Source of the DNA: Leguminivora glycinivorella
Taxonomy: Eukaryota; Arthropoda; Insecta; Lepidoptera; Tortricidae
Direction: 5' to 3'
DNA: 64,000 bases
Assembly: GCF_023078275.1 (NCBI RefSeq)
Contig: NC_062991.1
Span: 4,464,001-4,528,000, forward strand
Shown one piece after another: positions 44,284 to 54,560 of the stretch. The position numbers were made by a program, and so were the translations under genes. The stretch's first letter is position 1. Each line of letters opens with the position of its first letter. A model generated the notes under the pieces. That model was not told the DNA's origin, did no database searches, and was given only the letters and a program-made list of their open reading frames with translations.

Positions 44284-44421
44284 TGTGAGGAGTTATATTA
44301 GTGCTGAATAGTGTATTAAGTATATGTAGTTATGTACTTAAATAGGTATGAACTGTGAAATAAAGTCAGTCTTTACGCAATACTCAAGGTGTTTAATTGT
44401 CGTCGTACTTCCCGCCCCACA
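44284..44421 (+). repeat. 5' LTR, 138 bp
   Basis: It starts TGTGAGGAG and ends CCGCCCCACA. It holds AATAAA (44359-44364) followed at once by TCAGT (44366-44370), an arthropod initiator, so the transcript probably starts near 44368. No mismatch to 49955-50092 was seen. Confidence 0.92.
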
Positions 44422-44439
44422 TGGCGACCCTGCCACGTG
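44422..44439 (+). other. Primer-binding site, tRNA-Arg-like
   Basis: TGGCGACCCTGCCACG follows the LTR with no gap. TGGCGACC would pair with a tRNA 3' end GGUCGCCA, the tRNA-Arg class used by 412-type elements as I recall it. Confidence 0.7.
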
Positions 44440-44556
44440 CGGTGTCGGGTTCGGAAGTCGGAAGTGCAATCGCGCACTTTATGTGAATGAATAAACTACC
44501 TTTTATTACCTGTTTGACGCGTACTGGAATAAACGTGCAAATAAAAACTAAGTAAT

Positions 44557-44877
44557 ATGTGCAACTCAAGAGTGGAAAAAGATGCTGTTTTTATCACTCA
44601 AAATTCAGCCGGAAGAGGAAATAATGACGCTACTGCGACTGAAATGAAGAATCATCTGTCGATCATTAGCATTTTGATGATTGTGATGTGTACTTTGATG
44701 TTCATTGGAGGTTTATATATCATCTACAAGCTGTATAAACGTTGCCACGAATCATGGGCTGCTAACTGGATCGTGCAATACAACCTGCGTAGATCTTTTC
44801 GCAACGAACGACGAGAACTAGAGGATAATCACTGCCGCGGATGCTCTGCTGCTCGCGCCGGTACTAGCAAGGACTAA
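44557..44877 (+). CDS. Small single-pass membrane protein ORF upstream of gag
   Basis: 106 codons between the PBS and gag. Residues 34-57 form one strongly hydrophobic segment (ILMIVMCTLMFIGG core). It is preceded by a polar, Asn/Thr-rich stretch and followed by a basic region with YKLYKRCHESW and RRSFRNERRELED; three more Cys lie in the tail. There is no signal peptide, so the N-terminus-out orientation is a guess. This is not an ordinary part of gag-pol elements. It could be a leader ORF kept by some insect elements, or an env-derived membrane stub; I cannot name a family. It lies 243 nt before gag on the same strand. The protein could only be made from the genomic RNA leader, and its ATG would precede that of gag. 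Confidence 0.6.
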   Translation: MCNSRVEKDAVFITQNSAGRGNNDATATEMKNHLSIISILMIVMCTLMFIGGLYIIYKLYKRCHESWAANWIVQYNLRRSFRNERRELEDNHCRGCSAARAGTSKD

Positions 44878-45120
44878 TCTCCAGCTACTCGTGAAGTGAT
44901 GTGATATAAGTGCATTTAGTGTTGATTTATCGGTTCATACCTTGTTCCCCGCCACCGCTGAGCTCGAAGTGGATAGAAAGACTTACGTACGTCGTCCTAA
45001 CATAATTAAATAACATTATGACCAGGTACAATAAGGAGTTGTGAGTACGTTTTTTTTTGTTTGTTTTTGTATTAAGTAGGTAAATAAAACTACCATAGTA
45101 ATAACATAATTTAGTTTGTC

Positions 45121-46362
45121 ATGACAAGTAAATTAATTCAAATCAGCTCAGAATTATCGAATATAAAAGAAAAATTGTCAAAACTTAGTTATGATAGAAG
45201 GAAATCAGAACTATTGAAAGTAAAGCTAGATGAAGCAACTGTAATTTATAAGCAATATTTTACGGTCATTAAGGAGATACATGACCAAATTGAAAATAGT
45301 CTTTTAGAAAGTCAAAGTTTAGTCGATATTCAAGGAGAGTGTGATAAAATAAAAGCATTATATAAGTGGATTGAGGATTTTTGTAACAAAACATACACAA
45401 GTTCAGATAAAAACTCCACAATGGAAGACTTTAACTTGAAAATTGCTTTGTCTTTGATACCAATTATGACGGAGGATGAGGCTGTGATAGAGCAGCTTAT
45501 TAATTCTATCGAATATTACGACTCGGTGCTTAAGTCCGATTCTAAGCAGCAATTGATTAATTTCGTTCTTAAAAACCGCATTACTAAATTAGCCAAACTT
45601 AAATTAAGCGAAACATATAGCTCAGTCCAAAGTATGATTACAGATATGAAGACTCATTTATTGACAAAAAAATCCGCTTTCGCTATCCAAAATCAAATAC
45701 AGTTGTTAAGACAAGGAGAGAACTCAATCGACGATTATGGTAAGCAGTTGTCCGAGCTGTTTGTTAATTTGACGATAGCGCAGTCAGAAGGCAACTCCAC
45801 TACATTTAATGTATTAAAGAAAGTCAATGAAAAACAAGTCGTAAAAAGGTTTGCGGATGGTCTGCGCAATCGGCGAATTAGTACCATTATTGCAGCACGC
45901 GATTATGAATATCTTAAGGACGCGGTACAAGGAGCGAAAGATGAAGAGACGGCGGCGGCTATAACAACCTCTAATGGTGAAATGCTGGCATTCAATCAAT
46001 ATAATAATAATTTCAGCAGAGGATATGTACGTGGTCGCGGTCGCCAAGGCTACAGAGGATCACCCAACCAATACCGTGGCTCGCGGCCACCCCCGACGCA
46101 AGGCCAAGCTCCGGGGCCAGGACGCATGGCGCGGTCCTACCCAGGAGCCGGCGCTGCCGGTCCGAGCAGAGGTGCCTACTCGCCGAGTTACCGGGGAAAT
46201 CAAGGTAGGTACTTTTCTTCTAGAAATAATGGATACGGTGGTGAAAGAATGCATTTTTTACATGAAACGGACCAAACTACTGAGCACTGTAATGATGAGG
46301 TGAATATTATAAATCAGTCGGGCGAAAATAAAGTAAATCCTGCTCAGTTTTTTCGAGACTAA
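45121..46362 (+). CDS. gag: Gag polyprotein
   Basis: 413 codons. Residues 1-85 are Leu/Lys/Glu-rich and probably coiled coil. Residues about 100-290 are helical and look like the capsid region. Residues about 300-375 are Arg/Gly-rich (RGYVRGRGRQGYRG) and replace the CCHC zinc knuckles used by many retroelements. No CCHC motif is present. The stop at 46360 overlaps the pol frame by 26 nt. A GTGAGT donor-like word (45041) and a TTTAG acceptor-like word (45111) lie between the membrane ORF and gag; splicing of this 74-nt stretch is possible but unproven. Confidence 0.85.
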   Translation: MTSKLIQISSELSNIKEKLSKLSYDRRKSELLKVKLDEATVIYKQYFTVIKEIHDQIENSLLESQSLVDIQGECDKIKALYKWIEDFCNKTYTSSDKNSTMEDFNLKIALSLIPIMTEDEAVIEQLINSIEYYDSVLKSDSKQQLINFVLKNRITKLAKLKLSETYSSVQSMITDMKTHLLTKKSAFAIQNQIQLLRQGENSIDDYGKQLSELFVNLTIAQSEGNSTTFNVLKKVNEKQVVKRFADGLRNRRISTIIAARDYEYLKDAVQGAKDEETAAAITTSNGEMLAFNQYNNNFSRGYVRGRGRQGYRGSPNQYRGSRPPPTQGQAPGPGRMARSYPGAGAAGPSRGAYSPSYRGNQGRYFSSRNNGYGGERMHFLHETDQTTEHCNDEVNIINQSGENKVNPAQFFRD

Positions 46363-49300
46363 AGAGTACATATTTTTAAGTGGGAATTCAAGTTACGTAA
46401 CTTTTAGAGTACATAACAATATTAACAATGATACAGATTTTGCATATTCATTTTTAGCTGACACGGGAGCTACGATATGCGCATTAAAATTGCGCAGCGC
46501 TTTGAAATTAAATATGCCTATATGTAAAAAAGAATTAATTATTAATGGAATAGGAGGAACGCAATGTGCAATTGGATATATTTACTTACAATTACATTAT
46601 CAAGGGCACATGTTTGAACATAAGTTTTACATTTTTGATAATTTGCCATGTTGTAACGACGGCATAATAGGTCGCGATTTTCTCAAAAAATATAAGAGTA
46701 AAATTGATCTAGAATATGATACTTTAACCTTAACTACAGATATCAAAACAAAAGTTACCATGCCTCTCAACGATAACCAAAAATATTTCTCGCTTCCACC
46801 TAGGTCAGAATCTGTATATTATGTTAGTACAGATATAACTGAAGACTGTGTCGTATGTTCCAATGAGATACAAAATGGCGTGTTTTTAGCGGGGTCCTTG
46901 GTTTCGCCTAGTTTTAGTAAAATACCACTTAGAATATTGAACACAACGGAACATGAGATACAATTATGCAATATTAGTGTAAGCATACAAAGGGCTAGTG
47001 ATTATACCATCTGCGCATTTGACAAATGCGACAAAGTAAATGTTGACCGTCTCAAATTGTTATTTCAACACTTGAATTTACAAAAACTAAATCTTGAAGA
47101 ACAAAAATCAATCGAAAACTTGTGTGCTAAATTTCCTGACATATTTTTCTTACCTGGTGATACGCTAAGTACCACAAATATTTATAGTCATACTATACCA
47201 TTGAAACCCAATACTGTACCGGTATACACTAAGCCATATAGGTTACCACATTCTCAGAAAACTATCATACAGGATGAATTAAACAACATGTTAAAACAAG
47301 GAATCATAGAAAAATGTTCAAGCGAGTGGTCTAGTCCCCTTTTGTTAGTCCCAAAAAAAAATGACGGAACAAAAGAAAAGAAATGGCGTATAGTAATAGA
47401 CTATAGGAAATTAAACAATTGTATACAGGATGACAAATTTCCACTCCCTAACATAACAGAAATTTTAGATTCTCTTTCGGGTTGTGTATATTTTAGTCAC
47501 TTAGATTTAGCAAATGGTTATTATCAATGCGAGCTCGACAAAAATAGTAGACAGTTTACGGCCTTTGACTCCGGCCAGTATAGGATGACCCGTATGCCAA
47601 TGGGCCTTCGCAGTAGTCCGAATTCATTTTCCAGGATGATGAATATCGCCATGTCTGGTCTGACATACGACAAATGTTTAATTTACTTAGACGACCTCAT
47701 AGTTTTTGGTAAAAATCTAGATGACCATAACAAAAATCTATTAGATGTATTTAGCAGGTTGCGTAAAGTTAATTTAAGGCTAAATCCAAACAAATGTGAA
47801 TTTTTAAAGAAAGAACTTTTGTATTTGGGTCACGTAGTTTCAAGTGACGGAGTATTACCTGACCCGGATAAAATATCGGCAATACAAAATTTTCCAGTTC
47901 CAACAAATAGCGACGAAGTTAAAAGATTTGTGGCATTTGCAAACTATTATAGGAAATTCATTCAACAATTTGCTGAAATCGCAATACCTTTAAATCATTT
48001 ATCAAAGAAAAACGTCCCCTTTGTATGGGACGAAAGATGTCAAATGTCATTCGATACTTTAAAACAAAAAATTGCATCTCCACCAGTTCTTCAATACCCA
48101 GATTTTTCACCGGACAGTAAGTTTATTTTGCAGACAGATGCATCTGGCTATGCTTTGGGAGCAGTTTTAAGCAACAGAGACAACAGACCAGTGGCTTATG
48201 CTAGCAGAACACTAAATAAATCAGAGAAAAATTACCCAACCATAGACAAAGAACTCTTAGGAATATATTGGGCCGTCCGTCATTTTCGACCTTATCTGTA
48301 TGGTACTAATTTTATTATTCGAACAGACCACAAGCCACTTGTCTACTTATTTGGAATGAGGGATCCATCGAGTCGTCTATTAAAATATAGGCTAGCGCTT
48401 GAGGAATACGACTTTGTCATTGAATATGTAAGAGGATCCGATAATGCGCCCGCTGACGCGTTGTCGCGTGCTTATATAACTTGTCAAGACTTAAAAACCT
48501 TAAATGAACAGATATGTGTTACGACTAGAGCACAATCAAAGAAAATAAGTAATACTCGTACACTTACAACACGGAATATGACTAGCAAGGATGATTTTCA
48601 ACAATCACCAAAAATTATAGAAACACATAATAAGTTACCGGGTTCAGTAGAGTTACGATTTATTAGTAGAAAGGAGTTAAATACGCTAAGGAAAGATGTG
48701 TTAATAAATGACTACGAGAATAAGATATTCTTATACGACTGCAATAAAAACGTTATTTATATTAAATTTCTGGACTCTTCATCGCAAATTTCGCCAGGCG
48801 AGTTTGTGAAAGAGCTGGATCTCTTTTGTTGTAAAATGAATATTAATATGATATACATCGTGCAAAATAAAATGATGGAAATATTTATACAAAAATTAAT
48901 GAATGAAATAAAGAAGCCTGAATGTATAATGAAAGTGAATATTTGTATTTTGAAAGATTTAATAAGAGTATCTAATCGCGAACTAACAAAATTTGTAGAA
49001 GCCTATCCATTACTTTCTAAAAGAAGTAAAGACGTAGCTATGTCTTTGGTAAACAATTTTATACTTAGATACGGCGTTCCCAGGCAGATAGCTTCCGATC
49101 GGGGTGCAGAGTTTGTTTCAACCGTTTTTAAAGAGGTAAGTGCAATACTTAATATAAAACAATTAAACTCCACAGCTTATCACCATCAAAGTATTGGAGC
49201 TCTTGAGAACACACATAAACATTTAGCTGCATTCTTACGTATTCAAACAGATAGACATCCAGAAACTTGGAGCACTTGGCTCCCATTTTGGAGTTTTTCA

Positions 49301-49711
49301 TTTAACACGTCGGTGCATACTGAAACCAAGTACACCCCATTCGAACTTGTGTATGGCAGGAAGTGTAACTTACCTAGTAATTTGTTCGGAGATACCGTGC
49401 AACCCTTATATAATCACGAAAGCTACCCAAAAGAATTGCAATACCGACTTCAGCTAAGTCAAAAAGAAGCACGGGAAAATTTAATAAAATCAAAAGAATG
49501 TAGAAAACTTCGATATGATTTCAAAACAAACAGTATTGTTTACAAGCCTAACGACAAGGTTTTAATTAAAAATGAAGTTGGAAATAAATTAGCTAATGTT
49601 TACTTGGGCCCATACCGAGTTCTACATGATTTGTCTCCTAATGTGGAGGTTGAAATTGACGGGAAATCAATGTTAGTACATAAGAATAGAACTAAGCCCT
49701 TCTATGAATAA
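46337..49711 (+). CDS. pol: Pol polyprotein (protease, RT, RNase H, partial integrase)
   Basis: The frame opens at 46337 after a stop and has no early ATG, so it needs frameshift fusion to gag. LADTGA at 46457-46471 is the retropepsin active site. The RT has LPxNxxG-like order, then YLDD at 47684-47695. RNase H shows TDAS (Asp codon 48137), KELLG, TDHK and APADALSRA. In the integrase, SDRGAEF (Asp codon 49097) and ALENTHK (Glu codon 49205) give D-x35-E, and YLGPYRV is the GPY/F domain near the C-terminus. The HHCC zinc finger and first catalytic Asp are absent: the RNase H linker runs straight into TKFVEAYPL near 48985. This looks like an in-frame internal deletion of about 200 codons. The rest of the frame is open. 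The copy should reverse-transcribe but not integrate by itself. Confidence 0.88.
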   Translation: MLLSFFETKEYIFLSGNSSYVTFRVHNNINNDTDFAYSFLADTGATICALKLRSALKLNMPICKKELIINGIGGTQCAIGYIYLQLHYQGHMFEHKFYIFDNLPCCNDGIIGRDFLKKYKSKIDLEYDTLTLTTDIKTKVTMPLNDNQKYFSLPPRSESVYYVSTDITEDCVVCSNEIQNGVFLAGSLVSPSFSKIPLRILNTTEHEIQLCNISVSIQRASDYTICAFDKCDKVNVDRLKLLFQHLNLQKLNLEEQKSIENLCAKFPDIFFLPGDTLSTTNIYSHTIPLKPNTVPVYTKPYRLPHSQKTIIQDELNNMLKQGIIEKCSSEWSSPLLLVPKKNDGTKEKKWRIVIDYRKLNNCIQDDKFPLPNITEILDSLSGCVYFSHLDLANGYYQCELDKNSRQFTAFDSGQYRMTRMPMGLRSSPNSFSRMMNIAMSGLTYDKCLIYLDDLIVFGKNLDDHNKNLLDVFSRLRKVNLRLNPNKCEFLKKELLYLGHVVSSDGVLPDPDKISAIQNFPVPTNSDEVKRFVAFANYYRKFIQQFAEIAIPLNHLSKKNVPFVWDERCQMSFDTLKQKIASPPVLQYPDFSPDSKFILQTDASGYALGAVLSNRDNRPVAYASRTLNKSEKNYPTIDKELLGIYWAVRHFRPYLYGTNFIIRTDHKPLVYLFGMRDPSSRLLKYRLALEEYDFVIEYVRGSDNAPADALSRAYITCQDLKTLNEQICVTTRAQSKKISNTRTLTTRNMTSKDDFQQSPKIIETHNKLPGSVELRFISRKELNTLRKDVLINDYENKIFLYDCNKNVIYIKFLDSSSQISPGEFVKELDLFCCKMNINMIYIVQNKMMEIFIQKLMNEIKKPECIMKVNICILKDLIRVSNRELTKFVEAYPLLSKRSKDVAMSLVNNFILRYGVPRQIASDRGAEFVSTVFKEVSAILNIKQLNSTAYHHQSIGALENTHKHLAAFLRIQTDRHPETWSTWLPFWSFSFNTSVHTETKYTPFELVYGRKCNLPSNLFGDTVQPLYNHESYPKELQYRLQLSQKEARENLIKSKECRKLRYDFKTNSIVYKPNDKVLIKNEVGNKLANVYLGPYRVLHDLSPNVEVEIDGKSMLVHKNRTKPFYE
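46348..46356 (+). promoter_or_regulatory. Candidate +1 ribosomal frameshift site (UUU UUU CGA)
   Basis: Gag codons here are CAG UUU UUU CGA GAC UAA, and pol continues in the +1 frame (UUC GAG ACU AAA). UUU followed by a CGN codon allows P-site slippage to UUC, the logic of known UUU-CG +1 sites. It lies two codons before the gag stop and is the only plausible spot in the short overlap (46337-46362). Confidence 0.45.
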
Positions 49712-49954
49712 ATATAAAAAAAAAAAAGATAAAAATGTAAAAACATGTATAGCCAGTATAACCTCCTGAGTCCCATAAGCAATTGTTTTGTTTTTTTTAT
49801 CAAATACCCTTTGTAAAAAAAAAAAAAAAAAAACGTTTTAAATATATTTTGAAATATGTACAAACAAATTGTACAAGAGGACTGAGGAGGATAGACGCTA
49901 TGTAAAAAAAAAAAAAAAATGTATAATTATTTTTTTTTCCTGTAAAAGGGGAGG
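49712..49954 (+). other. Pol-LTR spacer with A-runs and polypurine tract
   Basis: Three A-tracts (around 49717-49727, 49816-49833, 49904-49918) and T-tracts fill the spacer. The polypurine tract AAAAGGGGAGG (49944-49954) abuts the 3' LTR. No env reading frame is present. Confidence 0.75.
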
Positions 49955-50092
49955 TGTGAGGAGTTATATTAGTGCTGAATAGTGTATTAAGTATATGTAG
50001 TTATGTACTTAAATAGGTATGAACTGTGAAATAAAGTCAGTCTTTACGCAATACTCAAGGTGTTTAATTGTCGTCGTACTTCCCGCCCCACA
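49955..50092 (+). repeat. 3' LTR, 138 bp
   Basis: Same as 44284-44421 base for base by eye, followed by the ATAG duplication (50093-50096). Confidence 0.92.
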
Positions 50093-50569
50093 ATAGCCTT
50101 TATCACGCGACCATGCTTGCCCAACTGGCTAACTTTTATAACGTTGTTTTGTTGTGACATTTATTGGACGCGGCTCTGGGCGGAAATATTAAATTCGTGT
50201 GAAATAAATCAGCCTTAATTAATTAAATTATGAGTTTAGGAATACGTTAATATAATTTTGTGAGTCAGTGTTAATTGTACCCATTGATTTACCGACATAT
50301 TTAGCAATATATTTAATTGTATTTAAAAAAGCAGGTTTGTCGACGTTTCTTAATATGAAGTATGTTAAAAAATAATGGAAGGGAGCGCTTGTTAGAGCAA
50401 TTTATTAAAATAAGTAGTTATTAATAAGGAAAAATGTGTGGGTTTTTGTTATTTTAGAACTAGAGCTTATAAAATAAGGTACTTAACTGACATCATAAAA
50501 GGTGCGTTGTTTTATATTGATATCAAGTCGAAACTGAGGAATTGATCACGCAAAACGTACACCCATCTT

Positions 50570-50703
50570 TAGTGCGTTTTCTATCCGATCCGATATCGGT
50601 TGTCGAACCGATATCCCATATATTTAAGCCGCCATCTTTGATTTTTACCTTGGAACTTCTTCCTACATCCCATATCTGATCGGATAATGTGAAACGCACT
50701 TAA
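50570..50703. mobile_element. Palindromic MITE (CCGATCCGATATCGG)
   Basis: TTAGTGCGTTTTCTATCCGA and GATAATGTGAAACGCACTTA are inverted; sister of 24352-24484 and 55048-55182. Confidence 0.8.
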
Positions 50704-50815
50704 GGTCAGCAACGCACCTTCAACCCTTCTAGTGTTCCGAGTGTCCATGGGTCCACAGTGATCGCTTACCATGAGGCGACCCGTCTGCTCCTTTGCCACC
50801 TATCACAACATAAAT
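50704..50815 (-). repeat. Lepidopteran interspersed repeat
   Basis: The complement reads GGTGGCAAAGGAGCAGACGG, GTCGCCTCATGGTAAGCGAT, then GTGGACCCATGGACACTCGG and the tail GTTGAAGGTGCGTTGC. Related to 3405-3500. Confidence 0.6.
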
Positions 50816-50821
50816 AAATAA

Positions 50822-51025
50822 AATAAATAAATATTAGGGACACCTTACACAGATCAACTTAGCCCCAAACTAAGCAAAGCTTGTACTATGGGTGCTAAGC
50901 GACGATATAATACTCAGGAACAAATATCTGTGCTCATCACACAAATAAATGCCCTTCCCGGGATTCGAACCCAGGACCGCGGCTTAGCAGGCAGGGTCAC
51001 TGCCGACTGAGCCAGACCGGTCGTC
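50822..51025 (-). mobile_element. tRNA-derived SINE (family 2), complete
   Basis: The complement starts GACGACCGGTCTGGCTCAGT (A-box), then CTGCTAAGCCGCGGTC and GGGTTCGAATCCCGGGAAGG (B-box). The body is GCATTTATTTGTGTGATGAG and CCTGAGTATTATATCGTCGC, ending in TATTTATTTATTTTATTTAT. Confidence 0.8.
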
Positions 51026-51029
51026 AAAA

Positions 51030-52330
51030 CATCAAAAGACGTAAGTGGCAAAGAACCTTCAAGATTCGAAGAAGACTTATCTTGTAAAAAAACATAATTA
51101 TCTCTTCAAGACTGTTAATTACCTATAAAACGCACTTTCATTTCCGCACCTACTACGTGACGCCATAAATGTAAGATTACGGCAACTTTATTAGTCCATA
51201 AAACTACTCGTGTCATAAAACTAACAATTTTAATGAGTTTTGAACAAAGCATCTTTCATCAGAACTTAACTCAATTAGGACCATGGAATGTAGAAACCCC
51301 TAGATGGTAATGTGACGTCATCATGGCACCACTTATAATACCTATGATTTATAGTCAGTTGCTCACCAAAAGTCCAAAACATAATGTTGGAGAAAAATAA
51401 GTTTGTTATTCAAAAATTTTTGGCACAAGCTTTTATCGCCGACTGTACCTTTCTTTCAACAATCATCAACTGTTCTCCGAGACGTTTCTAAAAACCCCTT
51501 ACTCGATGGGGATACGACGTTTCATAACAGAGTTCATACCTTTCTGCTCCAACATCAGATCAACTCCATGATACCAAAATATTGCATTGTCACGTGATTT
51601 ACATATGTGTGCAAAATTTCAGCTCGATCAGACACCGGGAAGTGAGTCAAATTTAACTTTTACGTTTTGACCCAAACTAACATACCAAGGCAAGTTGAAT
51701 AAAATCTTGTAAAAAGCGGTACCAAGGTACTTATTGAATATCGAGTAGAGTAGCTATATCTGTCTCTTTAATCCACTCTGATGAAGCATACCATATCATT
51801 TAGGTCTAATAGAACCGTGTCGCAGTCAAAAAACGCAAGAAACTAGTATAAAGCTGCCGCATTCCAACACTTTATTATTGCGACAAAAGTTCAAATAAAA
51901 CAACTCAACAAGGCCGAAGAAAATTAAGTACTATTATTGACTTGTACTCAGCAAACACAATCAACGACGGAAGGACGACCCTTCACTACAAAACCTAATC
52001 CAACACGACTTCTTACCAAATACATCATCCATTGCTTACTCACTACTTAAACTACATGTATCATTTTCTCTCCAGCGCGCAATGGATAGCGTTTGTCCTT
52101 CTTAACCTATAGAAGATTTATACTAGCATGGCTTGGTACAGGACTTAGATCTAATAAGAGGTGAGACATCTCAGCTCGAGAAAAATCCGACGGACAATGC
52201 ACTGCATCTTCAAAAGGACCGTGCGATGCGGCTCAAGAATGGACTCGATTGTGGGATAACAAAGCGCAGGTATAATACTAGGGAATTCGATATGTGAGGG
52301 GATTCAGGGGATGTTGAATTATTTGGACTT
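51030..52330. other. Stretch with nothing recognised
   Basis: No convincing ORF, RNA or repeat pair. The 64-codon frame at 51403-51597 lacks any recognisable motif. Confidence 0.45.
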
Positions 52331-52340
52331 TCTTTTTACT

Positions 52341-53180
52341 ATGGCTGGTTTTAGTGTTACGCGGACCTCGGAGTAGGCTTGTGTCGTTCACGAACTATGA
52401 ACTGTTAGGAATAAAATCCCATCAATGACCGAAATGAACTGAATCTTTCCGTGGTCTGAGAATCGGTCTTTGCTCATTTAGTTCAGTATAGGATCGGCGA
52501 GCGCGAGCGGTTTGGATCGAGAACGAATGTGTGACTGCGCTGACCGAAAGCGAGAGCTACTTAGCAGAGCAACAAAAAAAGTCAAGTTTTCATATTAAAC
52601 TTCGGTTACTTACAACCTTTCGTCCCGGAATGTTACTATCTGTGGACTATTCGTATCATTTTGACACTATTCGGTCCCATTCGTTCTGATCTTTCCGACC
52701 GCAGTGGTCGCTGGTCTGGCTGAACTAAATGAGCAAAAGACCTAAAAGAGCGAACTAGTTCGTGGGAGCGATTGAACGAGATCGGAGCGCTCCGATCAAC
52801 GAACGAAACGGCACAAGCCTACCTCGGAGCGATCCGCACCGGACTAATATGCATAAGGTTCAGGGAGCGTTTTTACCTCTGCCACACTATGCTCCTTGCG
52901 CTGCCGCGATGTTGCCCTCTCCGGCCACACACTGCCCTACTCGCGCGATTAATCGCACTAGGTTGTTGCCGGCCCTTTGACTCGCGCCAAAAAACCGAGA
53001 AAATAGGGAGCGGTGGGCATGACGAGGAGATGACGAGCGGCATTCCTCGCTAGTTCCCACGCCGCTCGTCGAGTGTGTGGCAGAGGACGGGTCCGCGAGG
53101 AGGACAACGTCAACTTCATACAAATTGGTCGCGCGGATCGCTCCGCGTGGACGGTCCGCGTGAAACTAAAACCAGCCATG
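52341..53180. mobile_element. Inverted-repeat element (ATGGCTGGTTTTAGT ends) hosting an hAT insertion
   Basis: ATGGCTGGTTTTAGTGTTACGC and GCGTGAAACTAAAACCAGCCAT bound it, and GCGGACC / GGTCCGCG continue the symmetry. Without the insert it is about 390 bp. The interior is GC-rich and non-coding. Confidence 0.7.
52374..52821. mobile_element. Non-autonomous hAT-like element, 448 bp, 8-bp duplication
   Basis: TAGGCTTGTG.CGTTC and GAACGAAACGGCACAAGCCTA are inverted ends flanked by CCTCGGAG (52366-52373 and 52822-52829). An inner inverted pair GCTCATTTAGTTCAG / CTGAACTAAATGAGC lies at about 52475 and 52720. Confidence 0.85.
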
Positions 53181-53189
53181 TCAATATTC

Positions 53190-54430
53190 TCCCTGACTTT
53201 TTTTTTGGTAGGTAGTTGAACTTTTTCGCATTGATGAATCTGAAAGGGTTACAAGAATTCAGAATCACCATCATCACGGGTCTTATCATCATCATGGGAT
53301 TTATGGTGTAACATTTTTTTGATAACTTAATAGGCCGATGCGAGACTGACATAAGTAGGTAGACTATGACTGACAAGGAAAGTTTACGGAAATTGGTGTT
53401 GATACATCTTGGCGTCACTAGCTAAGTGCAGTAAACCATGACTCATCACAAATTTTGCGACCCTCCACAACGCATTTGCGCCACTCTAATAATGGGAAGT
53501 GGGTCTTTTTACTCTATTTCATAGATATATTATGTTGTTTGACATTTAAGAAATTGTACAGAATTGGATTATAGCTTTCAAAATTTAACTCTGAAAAAAA
53601 ATTACGTGTTGAGTCTATAATAAGACCCACAGAACTAGATTTAGATAGAAGAAACAAGTTCATCTATTTGTATGGCGGCCGAGCGTGTCAGATTTTGTAC
53701 TGAAGTTGTTACTTGCCTGTGTTTTTAAATTTGTCTCAGGCCTCTGAGTGTTCATAATTTTTGTGTTGTTGTAATTAAATGTCACGTAACGAGGCATTTT
53801 TAATGTTTTTGTTGACTTCAACTTACAAAATCTGACGCACGACAGCTGCAAGCTGCGATTAAAGACGGACAACTCAGTGGATTTTACTGAGTTCATTTGA
53901 CACGCTAAGTAGATACGTTTGCTTGATCTATGGTATATATGACATCTGTGATAAGACCAGATAATAGATGATGTTCAATAGAATGACGTCACGATCCTCA
54001 GTATTGAGGGTAGTTCCTACACCAATCTGAGGAAGAAGAAGAAAGCCAGTTGTATTCCTAGGCAAACACAGACTAGCCAAAGGCAAAGACTTGGCCTACG
54101 ATGGAGTGAGCTCGCCCAGAAGATGCCTGTTCACTCTTGACTTGTGCGTTTTTACTCAATTACATTGTTTTAATCCATTTTGGAAAAGGGCCAAACCCGA
54201 TCTATGTACTCGTATAATATATTGTTTCCAAAAGGTTCTCCCATATGGTTGATATTAAAAAAGTTCACACTACTTGTACCGCGTTATAAGTCCTCTTCAC
54301 ACGTGGCACATGACTTTATTTAATAAGTAGCAATCGTAACTAGCTTAGAATAGAACAGCAAAATACGAGGCAATGTCCAGATACGTCGAAAAGCATTTTC
54401 TTACTATATACTGTCGCATTTAGATTTTTT
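53190..54430. other. Stretch with nothing recognised
   Basis: AT-rich, with CATCATCATCATGG microsatellite-like words near 53285. No supported gene. Confidence 0.45.
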
Positions 54431-54433
54431 TTT

Positions 54434-54560
54434 ATACTACGTCGGTGGCAAACAAGCATACGGCCCGCCTGATGTAAAGCGGGCACCGTAACCTATGGAC
54501 GCCTGCAACTCAAACAGTGTCACATGCGCGTTGCCACCCCATTAGAAACTTGAACCACTA
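54434..54560 (-). repeat. Lepidopteran interspersed repeat
   Basis: CGTCGGTGGCAAACAAGCAT, ACGGCCCGCCTGATGTAAAG and CCTATGGACGCCTGCAACTC. The same unit in the other orientation is at 63775-63860. Confidence 0.65.

Larger units (their letters stand above)
44284..50092 (+). mobile_element. Ty3/Gypsy-type LTR retrotransposon, young insertion
   Basis: A 5809-bp element with identical 138-bp LTRs, PBS, a membrane ORF, gag, pol and PPT. There is no env-like ORF after pol (only 243 nt separate the pol stop from the 3' LTR). It is inserted in a relative of the hairpin at 3844-3958. The integrase is internally deleted. Clade assignment (412/mdg1- or gypsy-like) rests on the PBS and pol motifs and is tentative. 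Confidence 0.92.

Noticed and set aside
46060..46254. Minus-strand ORF over gag
   Set aside because: Shadow of the GC-rich gag region.
45974..46303. 109-codon plus ORF overlapping gag
   Set aside because: It is the shifted frame of the Arg/Gly-rich gag tail; its composition follows from the gag codons.
49712..49954. Possible env gene of the LTR element
   Set aside because: Only 243 nt lie between pol and the 3' LTR, filled with A/T tracts and the polypurine tract.
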